A stretch of DNA of 64,000 nt from Leptotrichia shahii (GTDB taxonomy: Bacteria > Fusobacteriota > Fusobacteriia > Fusobacteriales > Leptotrichiaceae), in assembly GCF_008327825.1 (NCBI RefSeq), contig NZ_AP019827.1:1488001-1552000 (forward strand), written 5' to 3'. Below, in pieces: positions 1 to 8,453 of this stretch. The translations under genes were made by a program, and so were the position numbers. Within the stretch, counting starts at the first letter, position 1. Each line of letters starts with the position of its first letter. A model generated the notes under the pieces. It was given only the letters and a program-made list of their open reading frames with translations, did no database searches and had not been told where the DNA came from.

Positions 1-740
1 ACCTTGAACAAAGTCGATTCCGTATTTACTTTATAGTTTTCATCAGCTGTCATTTCTGTGATAACTCCGTCTACTGGACTTGTTATCTCATTTTTTATAA
101 GCGTCATATCTTCCTGCAATGTCGCCAATTCCAATTTTGCAGTCTTTAGTGCAGTTCTTGCATCTTCTATATTAGTTCTTTCTTCACTGTCAACGGTATC
201 AGATTCTAGCCTAGAAGTTCTTAATGCTTTTCTCGCATCATCCACATTAACCCTCGTTTCCCCTCCAACTTTATAAAGCTCTTCAGCATTATGCAAATCT
301 CGTGACTTTTGCTGAATTTCTAAATTTTTAGTTTCTTTTTTTCTTCTAAGTGAACTTTGAGCACTAGCCAAATTTCGCTCATATTTTTGAATTTCCAAAT
401 TTTTCATCTGTATTTTTCTTAAAGTTTCATTTTTATCTGCTGGATAAAATGTAACAACTACATCTCCCTTTTTTACATTATCACCCGTTTTAAAAAATAC
501 ATCTTTTACCCTTTGGCTAGAACTCGTATAAACCGACACTACATTATCCGACACAACTTGTCCTGTCTTTGAAACTGAGAGTGAAATATCTCCCATCCCA
601 ACTCTTGTCACTTCATATTCTGCCCCTTCATCTTTTTTTCCACAGCTAATTAAACAAAATAATAAAATACTAAAAATTGAAAATATTTTTGCAATATTTT
701 TTTTATCCTTTTTATCTTTTAAAATATAATTTTTCTTCAT
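1..740 (-). CDS. RND/ABC efflux periplasmic adaptor (HlyD/MacA-like), partial
   Basis: The gene starts with ATG at 740 and runs off the left edge, so only the N-terminal ~246 residues are visible. The start is a lipoprotein signal: a Lys-rich N-terminus, a hydrophobic run, then a lipobox (Leu-Ile-Ser-Cys) near residue 36. A lipoyl-like segment follows ('VKKGDVVVTF'), then a long alpha-helical hairpin rich in Lys, Glu and Leu, then the returning lipoyl half ('ITSPVDGVI'). This order is typical of membrane fusion proteins that bridge an inner-membrane pump to a TolC channel. The TolC-like gene lies immediately upstream on the same strand with a 153-nt gap, so the pump or ABC subunits probably follow beyond the edge. 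The family is clear; the substrate cannot be inferred. Confidence 0.85.
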   Translation of the reverse strand, partial: MKKNYILKDKKDKKNIAKIFSIFSILLFCLISCGKKDEGAEYEVTRVGMGDISLSVSKTGQVVSDNVVSVYTSSSQRVKDVFFKTGDNVKKGDVVVTFYPADKNETLRKIQMKNLEIQKYERNLASAQSSLRRKKETKNLEIQQKSRDLHNAEELYKVGGETRVNVDDARKALRTSRLESDTVDSEERTNIEDARTALKTAKLELATLQEDMTLIKNEITSPVDGVITEMTADENYKVNTESTLFK

Positions 741-893
741 AAAATCACCTTTTTTTCTTTATTTTTTCTATTTTTACACTACTCCCTATTTAAAAGTAAA
801 TTTGTTATGAATTCTTTTTCATAAAATATCTAGAATCCCGGTTACAAAATAACTGAAATATAATTTTTAGTTTTTTTATAAAATTTAAGAACA
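741..893. repeat. Intergenic repeat, copy of second family
   Basis: The gap between the TolC-like and adaptor genes. Roughly 786-885 resembles 2340-2430 and, more weakly, 12668-12738. Shared blocks are 'TTATGAATTCTTTT' and, about 30-45 bases on, an AT-rich 'AATAACTgAAaTATAATTT' block. No coding potential is visible. The copies are imperfect, so the boundaries are approximate. Confidence 0.45.
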
Positions 894-2162
894 TTACTTA
901 TAATATTTTATTTTTTTAGTAAATGCCGCCAATTCATTTTTAGCAGTTTCGTAATCCATTACAGCCTTTTTATAATTATTCCGTTTTTCAACATAATTTG
1001 AATATGTATCGACTCCTAGTTCATATTTTTTTGAATAAATTTCATATTCTCTTTTTTTTATATTCATCGTATTTTCAGCTGTTAATTCATTTGTCTGATA
1101 AGTAGTATAGGTTATCATCTGCTGTCCAACATTTGACATCAGTTCATTCTTTTTCTGCTCGTATTGTAATTTTAACTTATCCGCTTCATTTTTCAAATCC
1201 TCCACTGTGTCATTATATCTCTTAAAAGATTTTGAAACAGAAAGCCCTGCAACAACCGAATGATCTTTTAGTGAATAACCAATATCTCCTGTCAATTTGG
1301 GATACTTGTAATCAATCATTTCTTTCTTTAACTGTTCTGCATTTAGCTGCGTATTCAATTCAATTGTTTCAGCTTCCGACAATCTAAGTCCATAAAAATC
1401 ATCCTTTTTCAGCTCAATCTTTTTCAAATCATCAAGTTTCCCTTTTTCAGGCAATTTTACATTGTAAATCGTAAACTGTTCTCCTAAAATCTGTAATTCC
1501 CTTCCAAGATTTTCATATTTTAATTGAGAATTTTCATATTCATTTTTTGCCAATTCATAATCATATTTTGATGCTGTTCCAACCTCATATTTTTTTGCCT
1601 GAATTGCATAATCCTTTTTTGTATCTTCCATTGTAAGTGCTTCCTGTTCAATTTCCTTTTCTTTATTTTTATAATTTTTATATAAATCAATTAAATCCCT
1701 AATTTCTGAATTTTTAGTAGCTTCATTAGTAATTTTCTGTATATTTCGTGAAATTTGATTTGTTTTTTTATTATAATTATTATCGCTATATCCAAAATAA
1801 TCATTCAAAGTTTTTGAAATTCCAATTTTATTTTGTGTAACTTCTTTACTTCTAAAATTATATCCATTTCGATAATAAAAAATCCCATATTTCACATTAT
1901 TTTCCATAGTAAGTCCATTCGCTTCGCTATGCAATGTATAATTATTGTCCGAATTTACAGTAATCTCATTCCAATCTCCATTTTTTAGAGCTTTATCCTT
2001 TATATCAAACTTTTTCATACTTTTCTCATTAATCTTAGTTGTATAAGAATTTTTTTCATACTGCAAAATCAAGTCATCCACATTAGTTCCATAACTAAGT
2101 ATTCCAAATATCATCATCATTGGTAAAGCCATTATTTTTTTACTTTCAAAACTTTTAATCAT
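894..2162 (-). CDS. TolC-family outer membrane efflux protein
   Basis: A 422-residue protein with an N-terminal hydrophobic signal-like segment (about residues 9-25, ending near 'SYGTN'). Two long amphipathic alpha-helical stretches follow, rich in Lys, Glu, Asn and Tyr, with the spaced 'KYEVGTASKYDYELAKNEYENS' type pattern and its echo near the C-terminus ('KYELGVDTYSNYVEKRNNYK'). That internal duplication, with a conserved Lys-Tyr-Glu-x-Gly motif before each coiled-coil arm, is characteristic of the OEP/TolC fold, in which each half contributes part of the periplasmic tunnel. It is slightly short for TolC (usually 430-490). It lies directly upstream of an adaptor gene, so the two likely form one efflux operon. 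A good ribosome binding site (AAAGGAGATTG) precedes the ATG at 2162. Substrate unknown. Confidence 0.8.
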   Translation of the reverse strand: MIKSFESKKIMALPMMMIFGILSYGTNVDDLILQYEKNSYTTKINEKSMKKFDIKDKALKNGDWNEITVNSDNNYTLHSEANGLTMENNVKYGIFYYRNGYNFRSKEVTQNKIGISKTLNDYFGYSDNNYNKKTNQISRNIQKITNEATKNSEIRDLIDLYKNYKNKEKEIEQEALTMEDTKKDYAIQAKKYEVGTASKYDYELAKNEYENSQLKYENLGRELQILGEQFTIYNVKLPEKGKLDDLKKIELKKDDFYGLRLSEAETIELNTQLNAEQLKKEMIDYKYPKLTGDIGYSLKDHSVVAGLSVSKSFKRYNDTVEDLKNEADKLKLQYEQKKNELMSNVGQQMITYTTYQTNELTAENTMNIKKREYEIYSKKYELGVDTYSNYVEKRNNYKKAVMDYETAKNELAAFTKKIKYYK

Positions 2163-2537
2163 TCAATCTCCTTTCTTAAAATCCTCCTATTTAAATTTTT
2201 TTAATTATTTATAATTTAAAGTAAATCTATATTTAAATAGGAAACAATATACAATACTAAAGCAAATTATAACATTTGTTTCATAGAATATCATTTTTTT
2301 TAACAAAATTATAACTTTATTTAATCTCTATTTTATACTATTCTGCATTTAGGTAGTAAATCTCTTATGAATTCTTTTGTTCCCAATAACTAAAGTATAA
2401 TTTCTATTTTTTAAATAAAATTCAGGATTGCTCTGGATATATTTAATAATTTACTTTATTTTTAATGAATATAAAGAATTATGTCATAAAAACAAAAAAA
2501 TAATCGCTATCCTTCACGATAGCAACTATTCTAAAAA
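2163..2537. other. Intergenic region with TolC leader, repeat and terminator
   Basis: No gene is visible. It holds a possible TATAAT (minus strand, 2266-2271) for the TolC-like gene without a clear -35, a copy of the 'TTATGAATTCTTTT' intergenic repeat (about 2340-2430), and the terminator of the S66-like gene at 2494-2530. Confidence 0.5.
2494..2530 (-). terminator. Rho-independent terminator after the S66-like gene
   Basis: Read on the minus strand: a 13-bp stem (AATAGTTGCTATC pairing with GATAGCGATTATT, two wobbles), a six-base loop GTGAAG, then a run of seven T. It starts just after the stop codon at 2538. Confidence 0.85.
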
Positions 2538-3311
2538 TTATTTTTCAAAATAAATCTCAGTCCCATCTTCCATAATTTCCACACTACATTTTGCCCCAAG
2601 CGGAACCATCATTCTGTCGATTCTACTTATTTCCTCCTCAATTTCTTCAATAAAAAGTATTTTCCCTTTTGTATCAATTTCATAATCAGTTCCCAAAGTT
2701 GTAACAATTATTGATAAATTCCCTCCAATTATTTCACCACTTATTTTTTTATTTTCAAAATTCTTTTTATACAAAAGTGAAATTTCCTTTTCCACTCCAC
2801 TTTCCTCATCCATCGGATTTTTAAATTTCCATCTTTCACCTTTTTTCTTATCCAATACATCCAAAAAAGATTTTTTTGTGAAATCATTAAAATCATCAAA
2901 CATATTCGATTTTACCATTGGACCATGAAAAGTTCCCAAATTACACTTCTGATTAAAAACAATGTTCAAATTAGTGACATCACTATATCCCACAAAAACC
3001 TTCGGATTATTCCTTATCAATTCATAATCCAACTTATCCAAAAGCTGTGAAGCACTAAATCCACCTTTCACACAAAAAATTCCCTTAACTTCATTGTCAG
3101 AAAAAGCCCTGTGCAAATCCTTTACTCTAATTTCAGGCATTCCCGCCATATATCCGCCAATATTCTCAAAAAGACTCTCCCCCAGCACAGGTTCAAATCC
3201 CAGTTTTTTCACAACTTCCTTACATTTCTCAATATCTTCTTCCAAAATAGGCGAAGAAGTACAGACTAAAAATACTTTATCTCCTTGTTTTAATGGTTCT
3301 GGAAAATTCAT
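2538..3311 (-). CDS. S66 (LD-carboxypeptidase/MccF) family protein with internal deletion
   Basis: A 257-residue protein of the serine peptidase S66 family, which includes murein LD-carboxypeptidases and microcin C immunity proteins. The nucleophile motif 'GYSD' (Ser110) is present, as are 'HGP' near 129 and 'FIEEIEEEISRIDRMM' (about 220-235) carrying the catalytic Glu. In normal members of about 300 residues, RIDRMM is followed by ~50 residues ending in a Gly-His-Gly-type motif that carries the catalytic His. Here RIDRMM joins directly to 'VPLGAKCSVEI', the usual C-terminal strand, so the His is missing. The start ATG at 3311 has AAGGAG seven bases upstream; a GTG at 3317 lies inside that site. 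The protein is probably an inactive remnant that kept its reading frame, though another role cannot be excluded. Confidence 0.75.
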   Translation of the reverse strand: MNFPEPLKQGDKVFLVCTSSPILEEDIEKCKEVVKKLGFEPVLGESLFENIGGYMAGMPEIRVKDLHRAFSDNEVKGIFCVKGGFSASQLLDKLDYELIRNNPKVFVGYSDVTNLNIVFNQKCNLGTFHGPMVKSNMFDDFNDFTKKSFLDVLDKKKGERWKFKNPMDEESGVEKEISLLYKKNFENKKISGEIIGGNLSIIVTTLGTDYEIDTKGKILFIEEIEEEISRIDRMMVPLGAKCSVEIMEDGTEIYFEK

Positions 3312-3330
3312 CTTCACACTCCTTATTAAA

Positions 3331-3535
3331 TTATAGTAAAACTAATTTAGAACCGAACTCAAAAGCTATGACTATTTTACTCAACCCCTAAGTTTATATA
3401 ATTTTTAATAGTTCAATTTTAAATAAATACTGTATTTCTTAATGCTTAATTTCTTAATTTTATCTAATCCCTGAAAAGGGATCTTGACCCCTTGTGATTA
3501 TAAATACTTCTGGTAGTCAATCTTTATATCTTTTA
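3331..3535. repeat. Dispersed intergenic repeat, copy 1
   Basis: Fills the gap between the YhcH-like and S66-like genes. It has the left module ('AACCGAACTCAAAAGCTATG', then 'ACTATTTTACTC') shared with copies at 5607 and 32425, and a palindromic core around 3475-3495 ('GGGATCTTGACCCCTTG'). No coding potential. Confidence 0.7.
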
Positions 3536-3554
3536 CTTTTACAATTTCCTAAAA

Positions 3555-4040
3555 TTATAGTTCAATTTTAAAAACAACTTTTGTAACAATTTTCTTTTCA
3601 TTTTCATATTCTTTTTCATTTCCAAAATCCAAAATATCAAGTTCAGGCTTATGAACATCATTTGGAAAAAATACAAGCACATCTCCATTTTCAATAATTA
3701 CATCAAACATCTTATCTCCATCTAAAATAACCAAATCTCTTTCAGAATCAAAACTTTTTTCCCTCATATTCCGAATATCATTAATCGCAACTCTTTCACT
3801 TCCATCAATCATAATTTGTACATCCAAATATTTTTTATGACTTTCCCAAAATTTTTCTTCTTCCCTTTTCGTAAAATATTTCCCTACATTCATCTTAATT
3901 CCATTGTAATCAACATCATAGCTTCCATTTTCAAGCAATAAAATCTTATTTCTATTTTTTACAGCATAATCAATACAAAATTGAATATCCTTTGTTAGAC
4001 TGCTATTTTGCAGTTTATCATTTATATTTGTAAAAATCAT
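3555..4040 (-). CDS. YhcH/YjgK/YiaL family protein (DUF386)
   Basis: 161 residues, the usual length for this single-domain cupin-like family, which includes the E. coli EbgC/YhcH type proteins found with sugar and sialic-acid genes. The family's metal-site residues are recognisable: Glu and His in 'WESHKKYLDVQ' (about 65-75) and the later His in 'FFPNDVHKPEL' (about 125-135). The C-terminal strand 'TKVVFKIEL' is also typical. The start has AAAGGAG upstream. The neighbours are unrelated and the gaps on both sides contain dispersed repeats, so the gene may be transcribed alone. Some members act on carbohydrate anomers, but the substrate here cannot be named. Confidence 0.85.
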   Translation of the reverse strand: MIFTNINDKLQNSSLTKDIQFCIDYAVKNRNKILLLENGSYDVDYNGIKMNVGKYFTKREEEKFWESHKKYLDVQIMIDGSERVAINDIRNMREKSFDSERDLVILDGDKMFDVIIENGDVLVFFPNDVHKPELDILDFGNEKEYENEKKIVTKVVFKIEL

Positions 4041-4078
4041 TTTATCTTCTCCTTTTTCTTCATTTTTTTAGTCATTAG

Positions 4079-4187
4079 ATATTTTCAATAACCTAAGATT
4101 TTTTATCTTTACAAGGGAGCAAAAAAACCTTGCTTTAAAATATTTATTTTATTAAATTCTAAGTTCTTATAATTATCGAACAGGTAT
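4079..4187. repeat. Dispersed intergenic repeat, copy 2
   Basis: Right module of the repeat: 'TTCAATAACCTAAG', then a degenerate core (ACAAGGGAGC...ACCTTGC, 4111-4132), then 'TTTATTTTATTAAATTCTAAG' and 'ATTATCGAACA'. It closely matches the reverse complement of 40094-40212. It lies between the DUF2325 gene and the YhcH-like gene. Confidence 0.75.
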
Positions 4188-4245
4188 TTGTAAATTCCAA
4201 TAAACATGGCACTATTTTCCTGTAAAACAATAAAATTATAAAAAA

Positions 4246-5577
4246 TTATTTAGAAAGATTTTTAATTCTATCTAAATTTGAAGTTGAAATTCTGTATATT
4301 TTCAATCCATAGCTTTTTAATTTGTAGTATGCCGAGTGAGAATTATATGATGTATCGAAAATTATAATATCTGAATTTTTTAATTTATCTGAGTTTCTAA
4401 AAACGGAGGTGGCATGGATAAATTCTATCTTAAAGCCTTTTTCCTTTGCATATTTTTCAGCCTTTTCAATAACTTTCTGACTCCATCTTCCACCTACTAC
4501 TTTCACATTCTGATTTGTCAAATCTATTGCTTTTCCTTCTGGTAATTCTTTTATATTCACATTTTCTACTACTTTGGCATTTTCATCTTGTTCCATATTT
4601 TCAATTTCTTTTTGAAGTTCTTTTATTTGAATATTCAACTTTTCAATTTCTTTTTTCTGCTTTTCAATTGTTTTTTCAGCCTCTTTATTCCTATGTTTTC
4701 TCAAATCTTCCTTCAACTTTTTATTTTCTTTCTCGAGTTTGTCATAACCAAAATTTAAAAATTTATTTTCCTGCTCAATTCCCTCAATTTCAGTAATAAT
4801 CTCTTCCAAATCTCTTTCTTTCTCACTAACCTTATACGAATTTATATTAAAAAATTCAAATCCCCTTTTAAAATTTTCTCGCATTAAAAAATATTCCTTC
4901 ATTTTCTCATCAAAAAAACTAATAAACTCTGCTGAAACATTAAAATTTCTCTGTTTTTCATTAAATTCCAAATTATATTTTTCCGATAATTTTTCCAAAT
5001 TTCTCTTTTTAACATTTTTATATTTCGTATCTAAACACTCTTGAAATTCCTTCTCTAAATCCTCATTTTCCAATTCTTCCACAACTTCTTTCAAAAATAA
5101 TTCTTTTTCCAGTATTTTTCGCTTATTCTCTTCCAATTTCTCAATATATTTAAAATATTCTTCCTTAAAAAAATCCAAAAGTTCAACTAGATTATCTGTA
5201 CTCAAAACATACATTATCATTTGCTCTGGATTCAAGCCTCTTCCATTTACTCTTAAAATTTTATCTCTCTTAAACTCTTTTAAGCAGTCTTCTTTTACCA
5301 AATTCAGATTTTTCTTTGCATTTAAATATTTCTTCTCAATATAAGAATTATTTATATCTATTAATTTTCTCAAAAATTCTTTATTTGATTCATCAATTTT
5401 TTTAACAATTCCAATTTCCCTTTCAAAAAAAATCGAATTCTTATTAAATGGTTTTCCAAATTTCTTTTCCAACACCTCATTATTGAGATTATCAACTAAT
5501 AAATCAAAAAAAATATTTTCATTTATAGACTTCAATTTTTTTATCAGTAATGAAATTTTTTCATTATTTCTTGCCAT
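4246..5577 (-). CDS. Coiled-coil protein with C-terminal DUF2325 domain
   Basis: 443 residues. The first ~270 are charged and helical without a recognised domain. About 260-335 is a Lys/Glu-rich coiled coil ('KQKKEIEKLNIQIKELQKEI'). The last ~90 residues form a Rossmann-like DUF2325 domain: 'VVGGRWSQKVIEKAEKYAKE', then 'HATS', then 'DIIIFDTSYNSHSAYYKL'. DUF2325 proteins are found in many low-GC bacteria; their biochemical role is not established. The chosen start is ATG at 5577, preceded by GAAAGGAAT; the frame stays open to a TTG at 5595, but that would put the ribosome site inside the gene. Both flanking gaps hold dispersed repeats, so it is probably a single-gene unit. Confidence 0.7.
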   Translation of the reverse strand: MARNNEKISLLIKKLKSINENIFFDLLVDNLNNEVLEKKFGKPFNKNSIFFEREIGIVKKIDESNKEFLRKLIDINNSYIEKKYLNAKKNLNLVKEDCLKEFKRDKILRVNGRGLNPEQMIMYVLSTDNLVELLDFFKEEYFKYIEKLEENKRKILEKELFLKEVVEELENEDLEKEFQECLDTKYKNVKKRNLEKLSEKYNLEFNEKQRNFNVSAEFISFFDEKMKEYFLMRENFKRGFEFFNINSYKVSEKERDLEEIITEIEGIEQENKFLNFGYDKLEKENKKLKEDLRKHRNKEAEKTIEKQKKEIEKLNIQIKELQKEIENMEQDENAKVVENVNIKELPEGKAIDLTNQNVKVVGGRWSQKVIEKAEKYAKEKGFKIEFIHATSVFRNSDKLKNSDIIIFDTSYNSHSAYYKLKSYGLKIYRISTSNLDRIKNLSK

Positions 5578-5606
5578 TTTTATTCCTTTCTTCAATTACT
5601 TTTAAC

Positions 5607-5840
5607 TCTAGCAAAACTGATTTAAAACTGAACTCAAAGCTATAACTATATTTACTAAAACCCTAAATTTATATGACTTTTAATAGTTTGATTTTGAATG
5701 GGTTTGAATATATTTGTAAAAGTCAATAAAACTCAATAGATATGTTTGATAATCTCTCTACAAGGCATCAAGACCCTTTGCTTTAGAATATTTTATTTAT
5801 TGTATTCTGAGTTTGTATAGTTATCGAACAAGTCTAATTA
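5607..5840. repeat. Dispersed intergenic repeat, most complete copy
   Basis: A ~235-bp unit with all modules: 'AACTGAACTCAAAGCTAT', an inverted pair (ACTAAAACCC ... GGGTTTGAATA), 'TTTGTAAAAGTCAATAAAACTC', the core (ACAAGGCATCAAGACCCTTTGC, about 5759-5782) and the right end 'GTATAGTTATCGAACAAG'. It lies between the tRNA-dihydrouridine synthase gene and the DUF2325 gene. Confidence 0.75.
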
Positions 5841-5857
5841 ATTCAGTATTTTTAAAA

Positions 5858-6835
5858 TTACAGCTGTTTTATCATTTTTATCTTTTCCAGAATCTCTTTT
5901 TCCAAAATAATTTTATCAATTTTACCTTTCAAATTTTCATCATAAAAATCCTCAACTGTAACAATTTCGCTATTTTTATTCAAATTTTTCTCCCAAAATT
6001 TCTTAAAATATGGTCGCAAAAACTTATTTATTTCTAGTACAGCCTTTATTTTACCCTTATTTTCCTCAATATTTTCCAAATGTTCCAAAACAATTGATTT
6101 TGTTTCATCAAAAGTCTGAATTGTATTTATTTTCCCAAATTTTAGAAATTCCCTTGTTTGTAAGATTAGCCAAGGATTTCCAATTATTCCACGTGAAAGT
6201 ATTATTCCATCGAGATTGCAAAAAGATATTTTCTGTTTTATTTCAAAAGGATCAAATAAATCTCCGTTTCCAAAAAACTCTATATTTCTTGGCATCTTGC
6301 TTAATCTTTCTACAATTTCCCAATTTGCAGTTCCAGAATACATCTGTTCTTGAGTCCGTCCGTGAACACAGATAAAATCAAGATTATATTTATTTGCTAA
6401 TTTCAAAAAAATCTCAGGATTTTGAAACTCCCTATATCCAACACGGATTTTTAAAGAAATATCAGCCTCAATATCCTTTGTTTCCAAGAGTACCTCCTCA
6501 ACCAGTTCAAAATTTTCCAAAAGTGCTGATCCTGCCCCATTTTTCGTAATCTTAGGCTGTGGACACCCCATATTTATATTAATTTTCCTAAATCCAAAAT
6601 CTTTTAATTTAAAAATTCCAGAAACCAGCTCATTTCTATCCCCACCAAAAATTTGAGTTCCTGTTTTTTCCTTCTCATCACATTTCAAAAGCTCATTTAC
6701 AGTAGTTCCGTCTTCTCGATTCAATAAATTAGCATTCACCATTTCAGTAAATAAAAAATCAGGTTCAAATTTTTTAAGTATCTTTCTAAAAGAATAATCA
6801 GTAATGCCCGCCATCGGAGCAGTATATATTTTCAT
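5858..6835 (-). CDS. dusB: tRNA-dihydrouridine synthase (DusB-like)
   Basis: A 325-residue flavoenzyme that reduces specific uridines of tRNA to dihydrouridine with NAD(P)H and FMN. The N-terminus 'APMAGITDYSFR' is the FMN-binding start of the TIM barrel. The catalytic cysteine sits in 'NMGCPQPKITKNGAGSALL' (about residues 95-113), the proton donor for the uracil ring. 'KIRVGY', 'VHGRT' and 'FGNGD' follow in the family order, and 'GIILSRGIIGNPWL' is the phosphate-binding end of the barrel. Length is normal. The GAGATT-type site upstream is weak. Its leader (6836-6990) shares short blocks with the dispersed repeats. Which paralogue (A, B or C) it is cannot be settled from the motif alone. Confidence 0.9.
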   Translation of the reverse strand: MKIYTAPMAGITDYSFRKILKKFEPDFLFTEMVNANLLNREDGTTVNELLKCDEKEKTGTQIFGGDRNELVSGIFKLKDFGFRKININMGCPQPKITKNGAGSALLENFELVEEVLLETKDIEADISLKIRVGYREFQNPEIFLKLANKYNLDFICVHGRTQEQMYSGTANWEIVERLSKMPRNIEFFGNGDLFDPFEIKQKISFCNLDGIILSRGIIGNPWLILQTREFLKFGKINTIQTFDETKSIVLEHLENIEENKGKIKAVLEINKFLRPYFKKFWEKNLNKNSEIVTVEDFYDENLKGKIDKIILEKEILEKIKMIKQL

Positions 6836-7286
6836 AATCTCTCCTAAATTTTATTCTCTTCCAGTCATTTATCCATTTGTAAAAGTCTATAAAATCTAAT
6901 TAATTTGATTTTGTCTAAAATTCTTATTTTTTATAAAATCCCATTTCCATTACTTTTTACTTTTACAATTATTCATTCGCTTTCTATTATATATTCAAAT
7001 CCTTCAAAAATCAAATTAATTTTACAATACTGATTATTGACTTTGAAAAAATTTATAGTATACTTATAACAAAATAAAATTATTTTTTAATATAATCAAA
7101 ACCTTCTCAACTTATTATGAACAATTACAGAAGCAAACGAACTAAGAACAGTATTTATTACAAAGGGTAATATCTCTTGTTTAAGAGCAGAGGAAAATAA
7201 TAAAGCTAAAAATTTAAAAATACTGTGTCTATTGGAATTTTTAACCTTTTACAAATAACTAAAATCTATTCTAAAAGGAGAAAAGT
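6836..7286. other. Divergent intergenic region with repeat fragments and leader
   Basis: No gene is visible. Near 6875-6915 lies a fragment resembling the dispersed repeat ('TTTGTAAAAGTCTATAAAAT'). A plus-strand promoter lies at 7037-7064. From about 7111 to 7280 the leader resembles that of kdsB (28365-28516), including 'TATTGGA' and 'TTTTACAAATA' shortly before the AAAAGGAG ribosome site. Confidence 0.5.
7037..7064 (+). promoter_or_regulatory. Sigma-70-type promoter for the LprI-like gene
   Basis: TTGACT and TATACT separated by 16 bp. The predicted transcript has an untranslated leader of about 215 nt, long for one small lipoprotein gene. Confidence 0.55.
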
Positions 7287-7892
7287 ATGAAAATAAAAAA
7301 ATTAATTATCAAATTGGGAATTATTCTACTGTTATTTGGAAGCATTTCTTGTAAAAACAAAAATACTGAACTGGAAAAGAAAATAGCAAATTTAGAAAAA
7401 CAGAATGCTGAATTAACTACAAAGCAGCAGGAACAGCAAAATTTAGCAATTATCAAGACAAGCGAAATAAAAAAAGAAGAAAAGAATGAAGTGCCTTCAA
7501 AATCTAAAAAAATTTCAAATTATGAAGAAAAATTGGAAAACAGGGTGGCAAATTACGAAGCAAGAAGAGATAAAGTGAGCGATGAAAATGGATGGAGCGT
7601 TGAAGAAACTCAAGCGAATAAAGCTCTTAACGAAAAATTAGATGATGAACTTACTAAAGTTTACAATTTAATTATGGAAAGATTGCCAGAAGGAAAAAAA
7701 ATAAAACTTAGAAATGAACAAAGGCAATGGCTAAAAGTAAGAAAAAGAAAAGTAGAAAATTCAAACAATGATGAAGATGGAAATCCTATGATGGGTGGAA
7801 GAGCGGCTGCAAATATTGAAATAATGACTTATCAAGAAATTACAAAAGATAGATTATTTGAATTTGCAAGAATGTATGACAATATGGATTAA
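7287..7892 (+). CDS. Lipoprotein with coiled coil and LprI-like (DUF1311) domain
   Basis: 201 residues. A lipoprotein signal ends at 'LLLFGSISCKNK' (Cys about residue 22). A short coiled coil ('LEKKIANLEKQNAELTTKQQ') and a Lys/Glu-rich linker follow. The C-terminal ~110 residues have the layout of the LprI/DUF1311 family: an early Asn-rich helix ('ANKALNEKLDDELTKVYN'), 'LRNEQRQWLKVR' and a late 'TKDRLFEFARM'. The usual cysteines are absent. Members are periplasmic, and some inhibit C-type lysozyme. The ribosome site AAAAGGAG is strong. The Asp/Tyr-rich exported protein starts 31 bases downstream, so the pair is probably co-transcribed. The lysozyme-inhibitor role is an inference from family only. 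Confidence 0.7.
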   Translation: MKIKKLIIKLGIILLLFGSISCKNKNTELEKKIANLEKQNAELTTKQQEQQNLAIIKTSEIKKEEKNEVPSKSKKISNYEEKLENRVANYEARRDKVSDENGWSVEETQANKALNEKLDDELTKVYNLIMERLPEGKKIKLRNEQRQWLKVRKRKVENSNNDEDGNPMMGGRAAANIEIMTYQEITKDRLFEFARMYDNMD

Positions 7893-7922
7893 TAATCTTT
7901 TTAAGAAAGGAAAAATAATAAA

Positions 7923-8255
7923 ATGAAAAACAAAATTTTTATACTAGCAATGTTAGCACTAATATCAGCAAATGCAAATGCTGGATGGGCAAAATACAGA
8001 GATAAAATTGTAAGCGGAGTAAAAAATTCCCTAAAAGAAAGCAGTTCTCAAAATAATTATGACAGCAATAATGATTATACCCCAAATTATGTTGACAATT
8101 ACTATGATAGCTATGACGAAGATTATGATGATTATGATGACTATGACGACGATAACTACTACTATTATTACTATGACGGCGACGATGATAGTGATTATTA
8201 TGATGATGATAATGGAGATTATTATTACTATTATGAATATGATGATGAAGACTAG
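7923..8255 (+). CDS. Small exported Asp/Tyr-rich low-complexity protein
   Basis: 110 residues. A clear signal peptide ('MKNKIFILAMLALISANANA', cleavage after Ala-Asn-Ala) leads to a short basic segment ('GWAKYRDKIVSGVKNSL') and then about 60 residues made almost only of Asp, Tyr, Asn and Glu in runs such as 'DDYDDYDDYDDDN'. The coding strand is supported by AAAGGAAAA before ATG, by the signal peptide and by spacing to the upstream lipoprotein gene. A His/Asn-rich frame on the other strand is a shadow. An exported, strongly anionic tail could bind cations or basic partners, but no function is known. Repeated GAT/TAT codons make the tail prone to slippage and length variation. Confidence 0.65.
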   Translation: MKNKIFILAMLALISANANAGWAKYRDKIVSGVKNSLKESSSQNNYDSNNDYTPNYVDNYYDSYDEDYDDYDDYDDDNYYYYYYDGDDDSDYYDDDNGDYYYYYEYDDED

Positions 8256-8383
8256 GACGACTTAATTTTATTTTGAACAGAAAAGATTTATGAAGCGGCA
8301 CAAAAATGCTCACTTTTTTATAAAAAATTAGTTAGGCAATGCGATATGCAGTTTTGAAGTGAATCAAAAGTTGTATGAATTTT

Positions 8384-8419
8384 AAAAAAAAGGACTTAAA
8401 GATAAAAACTTTAAATCCT
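8384..8419 (-). terminator. Terminator of the thioredoxin-like gene
   Basis: On the minus strand AGGATTTAAAG pairs with CTTTAAGTCCT around a short A/T loop and is followed by a run of eight T. It lies 35 bases past the stop codon at 8454. Confidence 0.75.
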
Positions 8420-8453
8420 GATAAATGTGAAAACTAAAATTTAATTAGTATAT

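Noticed and set aside
4515-4796. Plus-strand open frame opposite the DUF2325 gene
   Set aside because: Leu/Phe-rich complement of a Lys/Glu-rich coiled coil; no start context.
7939-8313. His/Asn-rich frame on the minus strand opposite the Asp/Tyr-rich protein
   Set aside because: It mirrors the GAT/TAT repeat of the real gene, which has the signal peptide, ribosome site and operon position; the minus frame has none of these.
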